64,000 bases of DNA from CAZPHI01 sp964586425 (GCA_964586425.1 CAZPHI010000004.1:14553-78552); one strand, 5' to 3'; positions 8,415 through 18,029 are shown, counted from the first letter of the stretch. Made by a program: numbers and translations. Notes: generated by a model from the letters alone, not told the origin.

Positions 8415-9374
8415 ATGAATATTGTTATTTTAGATACGAATACACTGGGTGATGATATTGATTTAAGTATTTTTGATAAATTAGGTAATGTAACAGTTTA
8501 TCAGTCATCGACTAGTGAAGAAGCAGCTCTGCGTCTAATGGACGCAGATGTTGCTGTTGTTAATAAAGTTTTGATTAATTCTGATACGTTAAAGTACGCT
8601 TCGCATATTAAACTGGTTGCACTTACGGCAACTGGATATAATAATGTTGATTTAGATTATACAAAATCAAGAGATATTACGGTATGTAATGTTGCTTCCT
8701 ATTCGACAGATTCAGTTGTACAGCACACATTTGCGTTGCTTTTCTATGTACTTGAGAAACTTAACTATTATGATAATTATGTTAAATCAGGAGATTATGT
8801 TAACAGCAATTCATTCTCGCATTTTGATAGAAGGTTCATGGAACTGGCAGGCAAGACCTGGGGGATTATCGGTCTAGGTGAGATTGGCCGAGGTGTAGCT
8901 AAGATAGCAACGGCTTTTGGATGTAATGTAATATACTATTCCACATCAGGACGTAATAATAATTCGGATTATACCAGTGTTGAGTTTGATGAGCTTTTAC
9001 GAAAATCAGATATTATATCGGTACATTGTGCACTAACGGATAAAACAAATAAGAAGATGGACTATAAAGCATTTTCCAAAATGAAGAATAATGCGATATT
9101 CCTAAACCTTGGACGTGGACCAATAGTTGATGATGAGGGATTGTGCAGAGCACTTGAAGAAGGTCTTATTGATGGAGCTGGATTGGATGTTGTAACGAAA
9201 GAACCAATTGAGGCAGAGAATCCATTAATGAGATTCAAGGACAGCAGCAGATTAATTATTACACCTCATATTGCATGGGCTACATTAGAGGCAAGAACCA
9301 GACTGATTGAGACTGTATGCGATAATATCAGATTATATCAGGCTGGAACACCACAGAATGTTGTAACAAAATAA
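8415..9374 (+). CDS. D-2-hydroxyacid dehydrogenase (NAD-dependent)
   Basis: 319 residues. The NAD-binding loop is WGIIGLGEIGRGVAK (about residues 148-162). It is followed by FLNLGRGPIVDDEGLCRALEEG with the substrate-binding Arg segment, GLDVVTKEP with the catalytic Glu region, and the catalytic His in TPHIAWAT. The family reduces 2-ketoacids such as hydroxypyruvate, glyoxylate or pyruvate. The closest type by eye is glycerate dehydrogenase/2-hydroxyacid dehydrogenase rather than PGDH, because there is no ACT domain. It follows pgi by 12 bp with little ribosome binding site of its own. Confidence 0.92.
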   Translation: MNIVILDTNTLGDDIDLSIFDKLGNVTVYQSSTSEEAALRLMDADVAVVNKVLINSDTLKYASHIKLVALTATGYNNVDLDYTKSRDITVCNVASYSTDSVVQHTFALLFYVLEKLNYYDNYVKSGDYVNSNSFSHFDRRFMELAGKTWGIIGLGEIGRGVAKIATAFGCNVIYYSTSGRNNNSDYTSVEFDELLRKSDIISVHCALTDKTNKKMDYKAFSKMKNNAIFLNLGRGPIVDDEGLCRALEEGLIDGAGLDVVTKEPIEAENPLMRFKDSSRLIITPHIAWATLEARTRLIETVCDNIRLYQAGTPQNVVTK

Positions 9375-9379
9375 ATTGA

Positions 9380-9649
9380 TTAATCTTCTTCGATTACCTG
9401 AATCTCAAGGTAGTCGAAGTCGATTGATTCAACAAAGTTATCTTGAGTAAATCGTACTTTGGAGTACTTCTGGAATGTTTTTATATTAGAGTCAAGCCAC
9501 ATAGGTTTGCCGAGATTGAATTCATAGCAGGCACTTTCAAGGCCATCAAGTATCTTAGCGGTTCTTGATAAAGCAGGATTATTATTTTCGATGACAGTAT
9601 CTTTTATAAGGTGTGTATTCTCGAATATTTTGCACCATAATCTAAACAT
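9380..9649 (-). CDS. Small conserved-looking cytosolic protein, unknown
   Basis: 89 residues from the ATG at 9649, which has GGAGG five bases upstream; the upstream in-frame ATG at 9661 is less likely. The protein is soluble, begins with the aromatic MFRLWCKIF and ends acidic. The order helix (TAKILDGLESACYEFNLG) then strand (IKTFQKYSKVRFTQ, DYLEIQVIEE) suggests a small alpha/beta fold. I do not recognise a named family. Its stop is 5 bp from the convergent dehydrogenase stop. Confidence 0.8.
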   Translation of the reverse strand: MFRLWCKIFENTHLIKDTVIENNNPALSRTAKILDGLESACYEFNLGKPMWLDSNIKTFQKYSKVRFTQDNFVESIDFDYLEIQVIEED

Positions 9650-9684
9650 AGGAACCTCCATTGTGAAGTGTTTGTTTTATTTTT

Positions 9685-9719
9685 AAGAATTTTAGTATAC
9701 CACTAAAGTTCTTTTTTTT
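9685..9719 (+). terminator. Intrinsic terminator
   Basis: AAGAATTTTAG (9685-9695) pairs with CTAAAGTTCTT (9703-9713) with one G-U pair and a 7-base loop. It is followed by a run of T to 9719. On the + strand it would end pgi/dehydrogenase transcripts after they read across the small minus-strand gene. It also sits just upstream of that gene's start. Confidence 0.65.
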
Positions 9720-9835
9720 ATACCCTAATATTTTGGTTGTTTATGATGTGCATAATTTGGATGTTATTAGATGATACTAATGAAAGATACCTTAAGCAAT
9801 AGGAAATTATAAAGAATAAGGGGAGGAAAAAAAGC

Positions 9836-10039
9836 ATGAAGAATAAAGATGAAAGAATGAGCGTTAATAAAAAAGAAGATGATTTTTATAAGACAGATGA
9901 GGATTATCTTGATGAGAGTAATACCTGCAGCTTTACAGATTGCACAGGGCTCATAAGGACTGGGAGAGTTGAGGAAGACGAACTTGATGAATATAGCGAA
10001 ATATACAGAATGGAGCCGGATCAAATTAATTTAAAATAG
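9836..10039 (+). CDS. Small acidic protein, unknown
   Basis: 67 residues, strongly acidic (many Asp/Glu) with one CSFTDCTG segment holding two cysteines four apart. A GGGGAGG ribosome binding site lies upstream, which supports translation. The sequence DDFYKTDEDYLDESNTCSFTDCTGLI looks like the kind of short Lachnospiraceae protein that carries no named domain. No function can be assigned. Confidence 0.65.
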   Translation: MKNKDERMSVNKKEDDFYKTDEDYLDESNTCSFTDCTGLIRTGRVEEDELDEYSEIYRMEPDQINLK

Positions 10040-10081
10040 TGCTTGCATTAAACTATTAGTCGTGATAAACTAGCTGACAAG

Positions 10082-10138
10082 ACACCTGACTATACAGCTA
10101 TATGCTGATGCGACCTGACAGTGCAAAAGTCAGGTGTT
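10082..10138 (+). promoter_or_regulatory. Leader with mutually exclusive hairpins before the EIIC-like gene
   Basis: ACACCTGACT (10082-10091) is the exact complement of AGTCAGGTGT (10128-10137). A third element, CCTGAC (10114-10119), can instead pair with GTCAGG (10129-10134). The two pairings exclude each other, which is the layout of an attenuator or switch. No long T-run follows the stem. It lies 88 bp before the start of the EIIC-like gene. The pairing is seen; the regulatory role is inferred. Confidence 0.4.
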
Positions 10139-10225
10139 ATTTACAGCTGTTTGTAATAGTTTGAGCTGCGCACAAGACTAAGGACAGCTGAATCTAATAA
10201 TGAAGACGCAGCATGGAGATTAATA

Positions 10226-11272
10226 ATGGAAAAAATAAAAAAAGCTCTGAATCATGTATTTATCGATGGTCTTGGAGGCATGGCATTAGGTCTGTTTTCA
10301 ACACTTATTATTGGTACAATTATCGCTCAGATAGGCTCCTTTGTCGGTGGCGATATTGGTACATATCTTACAGCAATTGCTAATGTTGCTAAAACCCTTA
10401 CAGGTGCTGGTATTGGTGTAGGTGTAGCGGTTAAATTCAAATCATCACCTCTTGTTACGATATCAGCGGCTGTAGCAGGTATGATTGGTGCATTCCCAAC
10501 AGTTACGGGAATGACAGCATTTACCCTGGGAAAACCAGGTGAGCCATTAGGTGCATTCGTTGCAGCGCTTGTTGCAATTGAACTTGGTAATCTTGTAGCT
10601 GGTAAAACAAAGGTTGATATTATTGTTACACCATTCGTTGCTATTTGTTCAGGTGCAGCAGTGGGATTCGTAGTTGGTCCTCCTATCACAGCATTTATGG
10701 GATGGCTTGGAGCACTTGTTAATGTTAATGTTGAACAGCATCCAATTATTGGAGGAATGATTATCTCAGTTCTTATGGGAATTATTCTTACACTTCCAAT
10801 CAGTTCGGCCGCAATTGGCGTATCAATGGGAATTACAGGACTTGCAGCTGGTTCAGCAACAATCGGATGTTGCTGTCAGATGGTTGGATTTGCAGTCGCA
10901 AGTTACAGAGAGAACAAGATGGGCGGACTTATTGCCCAGGGACTTGGAACATCAATGCTTCAGATTCCTAATATAGTTAAAAAGCCTATAATCTGGCTGC
11001 CGGCGATAATATCGAGTGCAATACTTGGCCCAATATCGAGTGCAGTTCTTAAGATGACAAGTACACCAACAGGTTCTGGTATGGGCTCAGCAGGATTCGT
11101 CGGTCAGATAATGACATGGCAGTCCATGGCAGCAACAACATCAGAGGTGCAGCTTATAATTGAAATTGTGATTATGCAGTTTGTACTACCTGCAGTTATA
11201 ACTTTAGCAGTTTCAGAATTCATGCGTAAAATGAAATGGATAAAAGAAGGAGACATGCTTCTTCGTCTGTAA
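10226..11272 (+). CDS. PTS EIIC-like membrane protein (PTS_EIIC_2 type)
   Basis: 348 residues, almost entirely hydrophobic with about 8-10 membrane helices rich in Gly/Ala. The sequence matches the stand-alone EIIC-like family: HVFIDGLGGMALGLFSTLIIGTII at the start, VGVAVKFKSSPLVTISAAVAGMIGAFP, and SSAAIGVSMGITGLAAGSATIGCCCQMVGFAVASYRENK in the centre. No EIIA/EIIB domain is fused or adjacent, so classical sugar phosphorylation is doubtful. Members in other Firmicutes have been linked to regulation or toxin production. The ribosome binding site GGAG lies upstream. It has its own structured leader. Confidence 0.85.
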   Translation: MEKIKKALNHVFIDGLGGMALGLFSTLIIGTIIAQIGSFVGGDIGTYLTAIANVAKTLTGAGIGVGVAVKFKSSPLVTISAAVAGMIGAFPTVTGMTAFTLGKPGEPLGAFVAALVAIELGNLVAGKTKVDIIVTPFVAICSGAAVGFVVGPPITAFMGWLGALVNVNVEQHPIIGGMIISVLMGIILTLPISSAAIGVSMGITGLAAGSATIGCCCQMVGFAVASYRENKMGGLIAQGLGTSMLQIPNIVKKPIIWLPAIISSAILGPISSAVLKMTSTPTGSGMGSAGFVGQIMTWQSMAATTSEVQLIIEIVIMQFVLPAVITLAVSEFMRKMKWIKEGDMLLRL

Positions 11273-11314
11273 TACGTTCGAAAGTACTATTGAAAAAAAG
11301 TATTTATACTGTTA

Positions 11315-11351
11315 CCCTATTAGTTGCAGTGGGAAAATGCTTCTAATGGGG
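11315..11351 (+). promoter_or_regulatory. Hairpin covering the ribosome binding site
   Basis: CCCTATTAG (11315-11323) can pair with CTAATGGGG (11343-11351). The 3' arm overlaps the GGGGGAAGG ribosome binding site of the gene that starts at 11359. If formed, it would hide the site and lower translation. The spacing and the single G-U pair are acceptable, but a 9-bp stem can arise by chance. Confidence 0.3.
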
Positions 11352-11358
11352 GAAGGCT

Positions 11359-12021
11359 ATGTGGAAATTAATAAGAGTTGCGTTGTTTTTACTACCAACA
11401 ATAATTGGTGGATATCTTGTATATTATGGTATTACAGGTATAAGAGAAATCAGTAAGGCACAGCCGATGGAATTGCTGGCTGAAAGTGATACAGCCAATT
11501 ATGAGTATGTAAAGGGATATACGAATGAATGTACAATGAAAATCTGTGATTTGACGCATCAGATTTCAGGCTTTATAACACTTGAAAGAACAAGACTTTA
11601 TTTTGCAAGAATTGGTGACAGCATGGTATATACTGTGATTGAGTGTGATAAAGAATTGGGTGATAAGCTAGAGAAGCTTATTAATGGAGAGCTTCAAAGT
11701 GTACAGATAGAAGGCAGATTAAAAGCACTTAATGATAACTGGAGAGTGGAGATTCAGGATATTGAACTATCAATATTAGATAGTTGTGATGAAAGCTATA
11801 TTGCTAAACCGGAATTCACGGAATACTACATAGATACTATGGTAAGAGATAGATTCACGGCAACAATTGTTGCAGGTGTACTGTTAATAATATCAAATAT
11901 ACTTTTGCTGGCAACTCTTGTATTAGATAAAAGAATATTCAAAGTATCAGTGGTTGTATTAGCAGTTATTATGGCGATAATAAGCATTGTTTTGCTCGCA
12001 GTTAATATTGAGATTAGATAG
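11359..12021 (+). CDS. Membrane protein with external domain, unknown
   Basis: 220 residues. One N-terminal helix (about 5-25) and two C-terminal helices (about 167-187 and 193-215) bracket a soluble middle of about 135 residues. The middle has a strand-rich pattern (TNECTMKICDLTHQISGFITL, RLYFARIGDSMVYTVIEC) and two close cysteines. The layout suggests an extracytoplasmic domain held between membrane segments. I do not recognise a family. A bidirectional terminator follows. Confidence 0.8.
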   Translation: MWKLIRVALFLLPTIIGGYLVYYGITGIREISKAQPMELLAESDTANYEYVKGYTNECTMKICDLTHQISGFITLERTRLYFARIGDSMVYTVIECDKELGDKLEKLINGELQSVQIEGRLKALNDNWRVEIQDIELSILDSCDESYIAKPEFTEYYIDTMVRDRFTATIVAGVLLIISNILLLATLVLDKRIFKVSVVVLAVIMAIISIVLLAVNIEIR

Positions 12022-12032
12022 CATAAGAATAA

Positions 12033-12071
12033 AAAGGCAGAAAGGATTATAATTAAGTCCTTTCTGCCTTT
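12033..12071. terminator. Bidirectional intrinsic terminator
   Basis: AAAGGCAGAAAGGA (12033-12046) and TCCTTTCTGCCTTT (12058-12071) form a perfect 14-bp stem with an 11-base loop. It has A/T runs on both sides. It lies between the convergent membrane-protein gene and the DUF885 gene and can serve both. Confidence 0.85.
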
Positions 12072-12096
12072 GTTAGTGATAAATTAAGTTAGATTA

Positions 12097-13896
12097 TCAG
12101 TTAGCTAACTGACTGCTAATCCATATATCCAATCTGTTTTCAATTATGCTAAATGGTGCTGCTCCAATATCCATTAGGAATTGATGAAAATCTTTGATGT
12201 TGAATTTGCTGCCAAGAGCATCCTGAGCCTTAGCTTTTAATTCGTATATAGCAAGGCATCCGATGGCGTATTTTGAATAATTGCCTGGTTCAGAAATCAT
12301 TGCAGTATAGAAGCTTGTTGCAACTTCATCATCACTAATTCCATAATTGACTAAGAACTTCTTCACGTCATCTATATTCCATCCGTAATAATTAACTCCT
12401 AAATCAACTTTAGAATACATATATAATATTGCAAGATAATTATCAGACATTACTTTGCCAAGATTAGAATTATTAAGTTCAGCAAGTGAGTATGAATATG
12501 CTTCGCAATAGCTGGCCCATCCTTCAAGGAATCCACCAGATCTTATTAAGGTACGTATTGGCGCATTATTGGCATTATTGAAATAAGTGGTTTGATACAT
12601 ATGTCCAGGATAACCTTCATGTGCAAGTGTTGAATAAAGTTGGCTTACATCAGGATTACCTGCATTAATATATATTGAATTATTTTTGTAATCATCTAAC
12701 TGAGGTAAGAAAAACATAGCAGGGCTGGCATATTCCTCAAGTGATTTATCCACATATTTTATTGTGTAATTGACATCTGGAATTGCAGGAAAATCAGCTT
12801 TTATTTTTTCTTTTAAGTCAGAAAGTATCTGTTGTGGGTCTGTTAATGAGAATGAAAATGTGTCTACATCATTAATAACAGATGAATCTGCAGAGATTAC
12901 TATGCTCATATCAACCATAGCAGCCTTAAGGTGCTTATCAAGCAGACTGTTATATTCATCAACGGATTTGCCCCATCCTAGTTCTGATTCAAGCAGATAT
13001 TCAAAATACTTTTTTCCATTGGCATAATTACATAGCCCTCCACCTGTCTTATTACTGCCCTTTAGTGCAGTCAATCCTGATATCAAAAGCTTATATGCTG
13101 GAATTATGTGCTCGTTAATTGCAGCTTCATTGGCAGCTTTGTATTCTTCGCGTTTTGCTTCAGAGATGGAAGTGACATTACTAAGTCGTTCATTAAATGT
13201 TGATATTAGATAATTATCTTCAGCAAGTTTTTCAATGAATATATTGCACTGGTCAATGACTTTATCTGCAATATCATCAGACATAAATAATCCGTTATCG
13301 GCTCTAAGCTTCTCGAAATCAAGCATACTCTGATAGTAAGAATCGGTTTCCTTCAATAGTGTTATATATTCAGTAACATCAGTCTCGCTTTCGAATGCAT
13401 ACTCTGCATATACAATAGGTAATTCTACCTGCATACCAATTGTTGGTGTAAGAGCTGTATTAAAAAGATACAAATCTGAATATTCTAGGCAAGTATTAAA
13501 ATAATTAAGAAGTATATCATAAGTAAGCTGTTGTTTTGAAGTAAGCGTATTACGATCAAATGACTTTAGTTTGGTAAGTTCTTCAACAACATCACTGGTA
13601 TCATCTAGCTCATCAAGGTCCAAATCTCCAAGAGTAACATCATAATCTGTTATTCCAAAGTTGGCTGGATCTTTGACAAAACTGTGAAGCGTAATTGTGT
13701 TAACCGAGACAAGATGCTTGAATAGCTCATCTGTATAGTCGTTAAATGCTGTTAATTCAGAGTCAGAAGACGGACCCTGTGTCTGAATCTCAAATGTTGA
13801 ATTGTTGGCATTGTCACTGTTCTTACCACATGAGAATAGTGATAATGATATTGAAAGCACAAGAAGCAGTGCCACAAGCCGGCGTTTTAGTTGCAT
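12097..13896 (-). CDS. DUF885 family lipoprotein (putative metallopeptidase)
   Basis: 599 residues from the ATG at 13896, which has GGGAGG upstream; the longer frame to 13950 adds an unlikely extension. The N-terminus is a lipoprotein signal: KRR, a hydrophobic stretch and the lipobox LFSC, giving a lipidated Cys followed by a Ser/Asn-rich linker. The DUF885 hallmark is THEGYPGH-like: here LAHEGYPGHMYQTTYF, with a zinc-binding HE-x3-H-type motif. It is followed by GGFLEGWASYCEAYS, where further metal ligands lie in this family. It is probably an extracellular, membrane-tethered peptidase; the substrate is unknown. It is monocistronic and convergent with the upstream membrane-protein gene. Confidence 0.9.
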   Translation of the reverse strand: MQLKRRLVALLLVLSISLSLFSCGKNSDNANNSTFEIQTQGPSSDSELTAFNDYTDELFKHLVSVNTITLHSFVKDPANFGITDYDVTLGDLDLDELDDTSDVVEELTKLKSFDRNTLTSKQQLTYDILLNYFNTCLEYSDLYLFNTALTPTIGMQVELPIVYAEYAFESETDVTEYITLLKETDSYYQSMLDFEKLRADNGLFMSDDIADKVIDQCNIFIEKLAEDNYLISTFNERLSNVTSISEAKREEYKAANEAAINEHIIPAYKLLISGLTALKGSNKTGGGLCNYANGKKYFEYLLESELGWGKSVDEYNSLLDKHLKAAMVDMSIVISADSSVINDVDTFSFSLTDPQQILSDLKEKIKADFPAIPDVNYTIKYVDKSLEEYASPAMFFLPQLDDYKNNSIYINAGNPDVSQLYSTLAHEGYPGHMYQTTYFNNANNAPIRTLIRSGGFLEGWASYCEAYSYSLAELNNSNLGKVMSDNYLAILYMYSKVDLGVNYYGWNIDDVKKFLVNYGISDDEVATSFYTAMISEPGNYSKYAIGCLAIYELKAKAQDALGSKFNIKDFHQFLMDIGAAPFSIIENRLDIWISSQLAN

Positions 13897-14078
13897 AGAT
13901 AAAAACCTCCCTATATTAATTAATAGCATTACTATAGCATAAAAATACATATATTGTAAAACTATTATTGTTATAAGAAAATTATGACAATAATATAATG
14001 TTTTTTAATATATATGTATTGATTATATAACAAATATATGTTATGGTATAGATACCAAAACAACACAACGTTATAGAG

Positions 14079-16472
14079 ATGAATAAAAAAACAAGAATAG
14101 GCATAATTTTCGGAGGCGCAATAGTACTGACAATTCTATATATTATTGCAGGATATGCAATGGCATCAGAGTGGCCGGAATTGTATTTTGACGAAGATGG
14201 AAGGGTATCTTTTGAGAATACGGATAATGCAGCAGTTAATATTGCTTATAAGACAATTGGCTGGACAATTAAGAGGTATAATCTGCCAATTGATGATGAG
14301 AGGAATCAGACTATAGTATGTCGTATTGATGAAGAAGAATATATGGATGAGGACGGATTAAAGCATTCTATATATTATGTTGATAAGAATACAATAATTA
14401 ATATAATATCTGAGCAGTGGGAAGAATGGGCAAATCAGCTTAATTCATATGGTGGAGCTGTATATATGGATAGTATTGACACCATTCGTGAATATGGAGA
14501 ATATCTTGGCGGATTGGATGAGAATAATAATTCCTGGGGAGAGGTTTATTATGATTACGAAGGAATAAGTAATGCCAGGTGGTGGAGAAGACCAGAGGAT
14601 CTTAAGCAATATTTTAACAGGAAACTGATAATTACTCCTAATGATCAGACATATGAGGAACCATATGGCGAGGATTATGAGAAACAGTTGGTACTATCAT
14701 ATAATTATGATAATGATAATGATTGTATCAGGGTTGATAATAAGGCATCATTAATCAGCAGCGAATTTGATGTAAGAGTTGCAATACCAGGGAATGCAAA
14801 AGTGGATTTGATTAATGAACTTGATACAACTGCATATACATTATCACTATGCAGACATTATGGGTACAGATATTATCCGGTAAAGGTACATATTAACAGA
14901 GACCTTGTATGGTATGAAGATTTTAACGAGTGCAGACAGTCAATAGAATACACTAGGGTATACTATGTTAGACGTGATTATGAATACTACACATATGTGG
15001 ATTCCAAATTGTATGGATTAAGGCGCTTTTCGGCAGAAAGTGATGCCTTTGGGTTCGTAAGCGAATATACGGAACAATGGCCTATGCTTAATGTGGATTC
15101 CAAAGCGTATATTAGAGATTTGGAATATAATATTGATATGTATATAAGAGCAGAGGATATTATTAGTGATTCGGGAGTATGCCCAACAGTATATGAAGAA
15201 GATTATTACGAGTTAGCATCGAATTCGATGGGGCAGGTAGAGACCGGAAGTGATGATATTACAATTAATAACAAGAAGATATTAGATGCATCTGGGAATA
15301 TAAGCTCATATGAAGAGAATAAAACCAAGCTTTTGCGAAGCGGAATTAATCTTAGAAAAACAGCTCCAGATGGATTATATAGTGTGTATGGAGAATGTAT
15401 ATATGTGTTATATGATACGAATGAAATTATTCATATGCCAGTTAGTATGAATAAGATTAATATATTCACACCGATTAGTAATGATTTGTTATTAGGAGAT
15501 CTATATCAGTACAATCAGCTGGAGAATCCATATAATAATCTTGCTTCTGCCATATTGGGAAAGGGAATGGAAATAATCTGCAGAAAAGGCGTTGCAGTGG
15601 GTAATTACAAGTATAAAGGATATAATCAGCGAGTAGAGGAGTCACTAATTCAAGAGAGAAAACTAATGTTTGAATGTGATGTTATTCTTGATAATAAGCG
15701 CGTGGCAGCAGGTACATGGATTGATTTTATTAATATTAGGGAAGTAATGATTCCATGTGATATTAAAGAAGGCAATTATGATGTATTCTCTTATACTAAG
15801 ACCTTCAATGGAAAGATGGCATCAGATATCCAGAGATTTAATGTATCCGGACAGATACTGGGATATAACGTATCTATTGAAGGGAAGAATACATATACGT
15901 GGGAACTTCCATGGCAGAATAGTGATAATCTAAAGACGGTAATTAATCCAGAATTTGATTATAGCGTTGTTTTTGTTGGAGATAAAGATAATGCACGAAT
16001 ATGCCCCGTTATTTCGATTAGATATGAAGATATGAGTGGCAATGTAGTACCTGTAGGACTTTATGAAAGAAGCGGAACAGGTGAAAATTATTCGTATATT
16101 CCATATAACTACAAGAATAATAATGAGAAAGATATGAAGTTGATAGAGAATGTGGCTCCAGGAATAAGCGTATGGAAAGGCAGATTCATACTTCCAGATA
16201 ACATATATGTGTTAAAAGAAGATACACAGTTAGACGATAGTATACATGTAACAGAAGGGAAGCTTATTGTTAATATGGATATATATGTGTATTATGGAGA
16301 GAATTTGTATATGACATACAGCAATAGGAATAATTGTCAGTATGGCTTCTGTAATATGTGGAACACAGAGAATTATGATAATAGCAGATTCATAGATGGA
16401 GATGTGTTTGTATATGATTTATCATATAAAAAAACAGAGGAGCAGTTACATAGGATATATGGAACACATTAA
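14079..16472 (+). CDS. Large surface protein with N-terminal anchor, unknown
   Basis: 797 residues. Lys-rich start, then a hydrophobic helix (about 8-29) that is a signal or uncleaved anchor, then a long Tyr/Asn/Asp-rich domain without further membrane segments or sortase motif. The composition and repeated strand-like segments suggest a multi-domain beta protein outside the membrane. The ribosome binding site is weak. I cannot name a family. It is followed after 78 bp by the antiporter gene. Codon use and AT content look like its neighbours, so there is no sign of recent transfer. Confidence 0.8.
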   Translation: MNKKTRIGIIFGGAIVLTILYIIAGYAMASEWPELYFDEDGRVSFENTDNAAVNIAYKTIGWTIKRYNLPIDDERNQTIVCRIDEEEYMDEDGLKHSIYYVDKNTIINIISEQWEEWANQLNSYGGAVYMDSIDTIREYGEYLGGLDENNNSWGEVYYDYEGISNARWWRRPEDLKQYFNRKLIITPNDQTYEEPYGEDYEKQLVLSYNYDNDNDCIRVDNKASLISSEFDVRVAIPGNAKVDLINELDTTAYTLSLCRHYGYRYYPVKVHINRDLVWYEDFNECRQSIEYTRVYYVRRDYEYYTYVDSKLYGLRRFSAESDAFGFVSEYTEQWPMLNVDSKAYIRDLEYNIDMYIRAEDIISDSGVCPTVYEEDYYELASNSMGQVETGSDDITINNKKILDASGNISSYEENKTKLLRSGINLRKTAPDGLYSVYGECIYVLYDTNEIIHMPVSMNKINIFTPISNDLLLGDLYQYNQLENPYNNLASAILGKGMEIICRKGVAVGNYKYKGYNQRVEESLIQERKLMFECDVILDNKRVAAGTWIDFINIREVMIPCDIKEGNYDVFSYTKTFNGKMASDIQRFNVSGQILGYNVSIEGKNTYTWELPWQNSDNLKTVINPEFDYSVVFVGDKDNARICPVISIRYEDMSGNVVPVGLYERSGTGENYSYIPYNYKNNNEKDMKLIENVAPGISVWKGRFILPDNIYVLKEDTQLDDSIHVTEGKLIVNMDIYVYYGENLYMTYSNRNNCQYGFCNMWNTENYDNSRFIDGDVFVYDLSYKKTEEQLHRIYGTH

Positions 16473-16550
16473 TCTATACAAAGATAATTATATGATGTAA
16501 GATATATCAAAGATTAGAAGATAGATATTGTTTATAGGAGATATGGATTT

Positions 16551-17747
16551 ATGTTGATTAGTATTGCGTATATGTTGTTATTGGGGATGTTAAGTGGATG
16601 GATATGTAAGAAGCTTCACTTGCCATCTCTTATAGGAATGATATTAACCGGAGTTGTGTTGGGACCATATGTCTGCAATCTTATTGACCCTTCTATATTG
16701 TCAATATCATCACAATTAAGAAAGATCGCTTTAATTATAATACTTACAAGAGCTGGTTTATCACTGGATATTAATGATTTAAAAAAAGTTGGACGGCCGG
16801 CAATTCTTATGTGTTTTGTTCCAGCATGCTTTGAAATAGTTGGGATGGTTATATTAGCACCATTGTTACTTGGAATTAACACATTAGATGCAGCAATAAT
16901 GGGAGCTGTAGTGGCAGCAGTATCTCCAGCGGTTGTTGTTCCTAAGATGATTAAGCTTATGGAGGAAGGCTATGGAACAAAGCAGGGAATACCGCAGCTT
17001 ATACTTGCAGGTGCTTCTGTAGATGATGTTTTTGTAATAGTAATGTTCACAGCATTTACAGGACTCGCGCAAGGTGAGAATATATCGGTAATGAGTTTCG
17101 TTAATATACCAATTTCCATTATTATTGGTATAATTGTTGGAATAATAACGGGGATATGTTTGGCAGTATTTTTTCAAAAGGTACATATAAGAGATACTTC
17201 AAAAGTAATAATTGTATTATGTATATCTTTTATTTTAGTAACATTGGAAGATTCTCTGGCTGGAATTATTCCATTTGCATCACTGATTGCGGTAATGTGT
17301 CTAGGCATTGCATTACAAAAGAAGAGAAAAGTTGTAGCTGAAAGATTATCACTTAAGTTCAATAAGCTATGGGTAGCTGCAGAATTATTACTATTTGTTC
17401 TTGTGGGTTCAACAGTAGACATTAATTATATATGGATTGCTGGTATATGGACAGTAGTATTAATATTGGGCGTGTTAGTATTCCGCGTTATTGGGGTATT
17501 GGTATGTTTAATCAAAACACCACTTAATGTGAAGGAACGCTTCTTCTGCATGATGGCATATACACCTAAAGCTACTGTACAGGCTGCAATTGGAGGAGTT
17601 CCTCTAGCACTTGGATTAACATGTGGTAATATTGTACTTACAGTAGCGGTAATGGCAATTGTTATTACGGCACCACTTGGAGCTATAATGATTGATGCAT
17701 CTTATAAGAAACTTCTGCAAAAAGAAGACTCAAAGACAATAAATTAA
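16551..17747 (+). CDS. Cation/proton antiporter (CPA family)
   Basis: 398 residues with about 11-12 membrane helices and no C-terminal TrkA/CBS domain. Landmarks are LHLPSLIGMILTGVVLGPYV near the start, the unwound-helix segment AAVSPAVVVPKMIKLM, and the transport-site pair of aspartates in LAGASVDDVFVIVMF. PKATVQAAIGGVPLALG corresponds to the conserved late helix. This is the Na+/H+ exchanger family (CPA1/CPA2-like). The ion preference cannot be settled by eye. The role would be pH or sodium homeostasis at the membrane. Confidence 0.9.
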   Translation: MLISIAYMLLLGMLSGWICKKLHLPSLIGMILTGVVLGPYVCNLIDPSILSISSQLRKIALIIILTRAGLSLDINDLKKVGRPAILMCFVPACFEIVGMVILAPLLLGINTLDAAIMGAVVAAVSPAVVVPKMIKLMEEGYGTKQGIPQLILAGASVDDVFVIVMFTAFTGLAQGENISVMSFVNIPISIIIGIIVGIITGICLAVFFQKVHIRDTSKVIIVLCISFILVTLEDSLAGIIPFASLIAVMCLGIALQKKRKVVAERLSLKFNKLWVAAELLLFVLVGSTVDINYIWIAGIWTVVLILGVLVFRVIGVLVCLIKTPLNVKERFFCMMAYTPKATVQAAIGGVPLALGLTCGNIVLTVAVMAIVITAPLGAIMIDASYKKLLQKEDSKTIN

Positions 17748-17858
17748 GAAATAACCCTGTAAAATGGCGAATTTAGAATGTGCTGTAATATTGTAATTGC
17801 AATCTATTAGAGATATAATTTATACATATGTTATTTTTTATATGAATTGGAGGACATT

Positions 17859-18029
17859 ATGGATCAGGAATTATTAGATAAATTAGAAGATATGGATGCT
17901 GAAGTAGAAGATACACTTGAAAGACTTATGGGTGACGAGGAGATGTATCTTGAATATGTAAGAAAGTTTCCAGAGAATGAGAATATTATCAAACTTAGAG
18001 AAGCAGTAGATGCAGGAGATTGCAATTAA
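17859..18029 (+). CDS. Small acidic helical protein, unknown
   Basis: 56 residues from the ATG at 17859, with GGAGG five bases upstream (17849-17853). A longer frame starting at the TTG at 17847 overlaps that site and is rejected. The protein is acidic and helical (DQELLDKLEDMDAEVEDTLERLM). The DEEMYLEYVRKFPENENIIKLREAV segment resembles the first helices of HPt domains but has no histidine, so it cannot be a phosphotransfer protein. Confidence 0.65.
   Translation: MDQELLDKLEDMDAEVEDTLERLMGDEEMYLEYVRKFPENENIIKLREAVDAGDCN

Noticed and set aside
17847..17858. TTG at 17847, and likewise 27256 and 55708, as start codons
   Set aside because: Each lies in or at the Shine-Dalgarno sequence of an in-frame ATG a few codons downstream.
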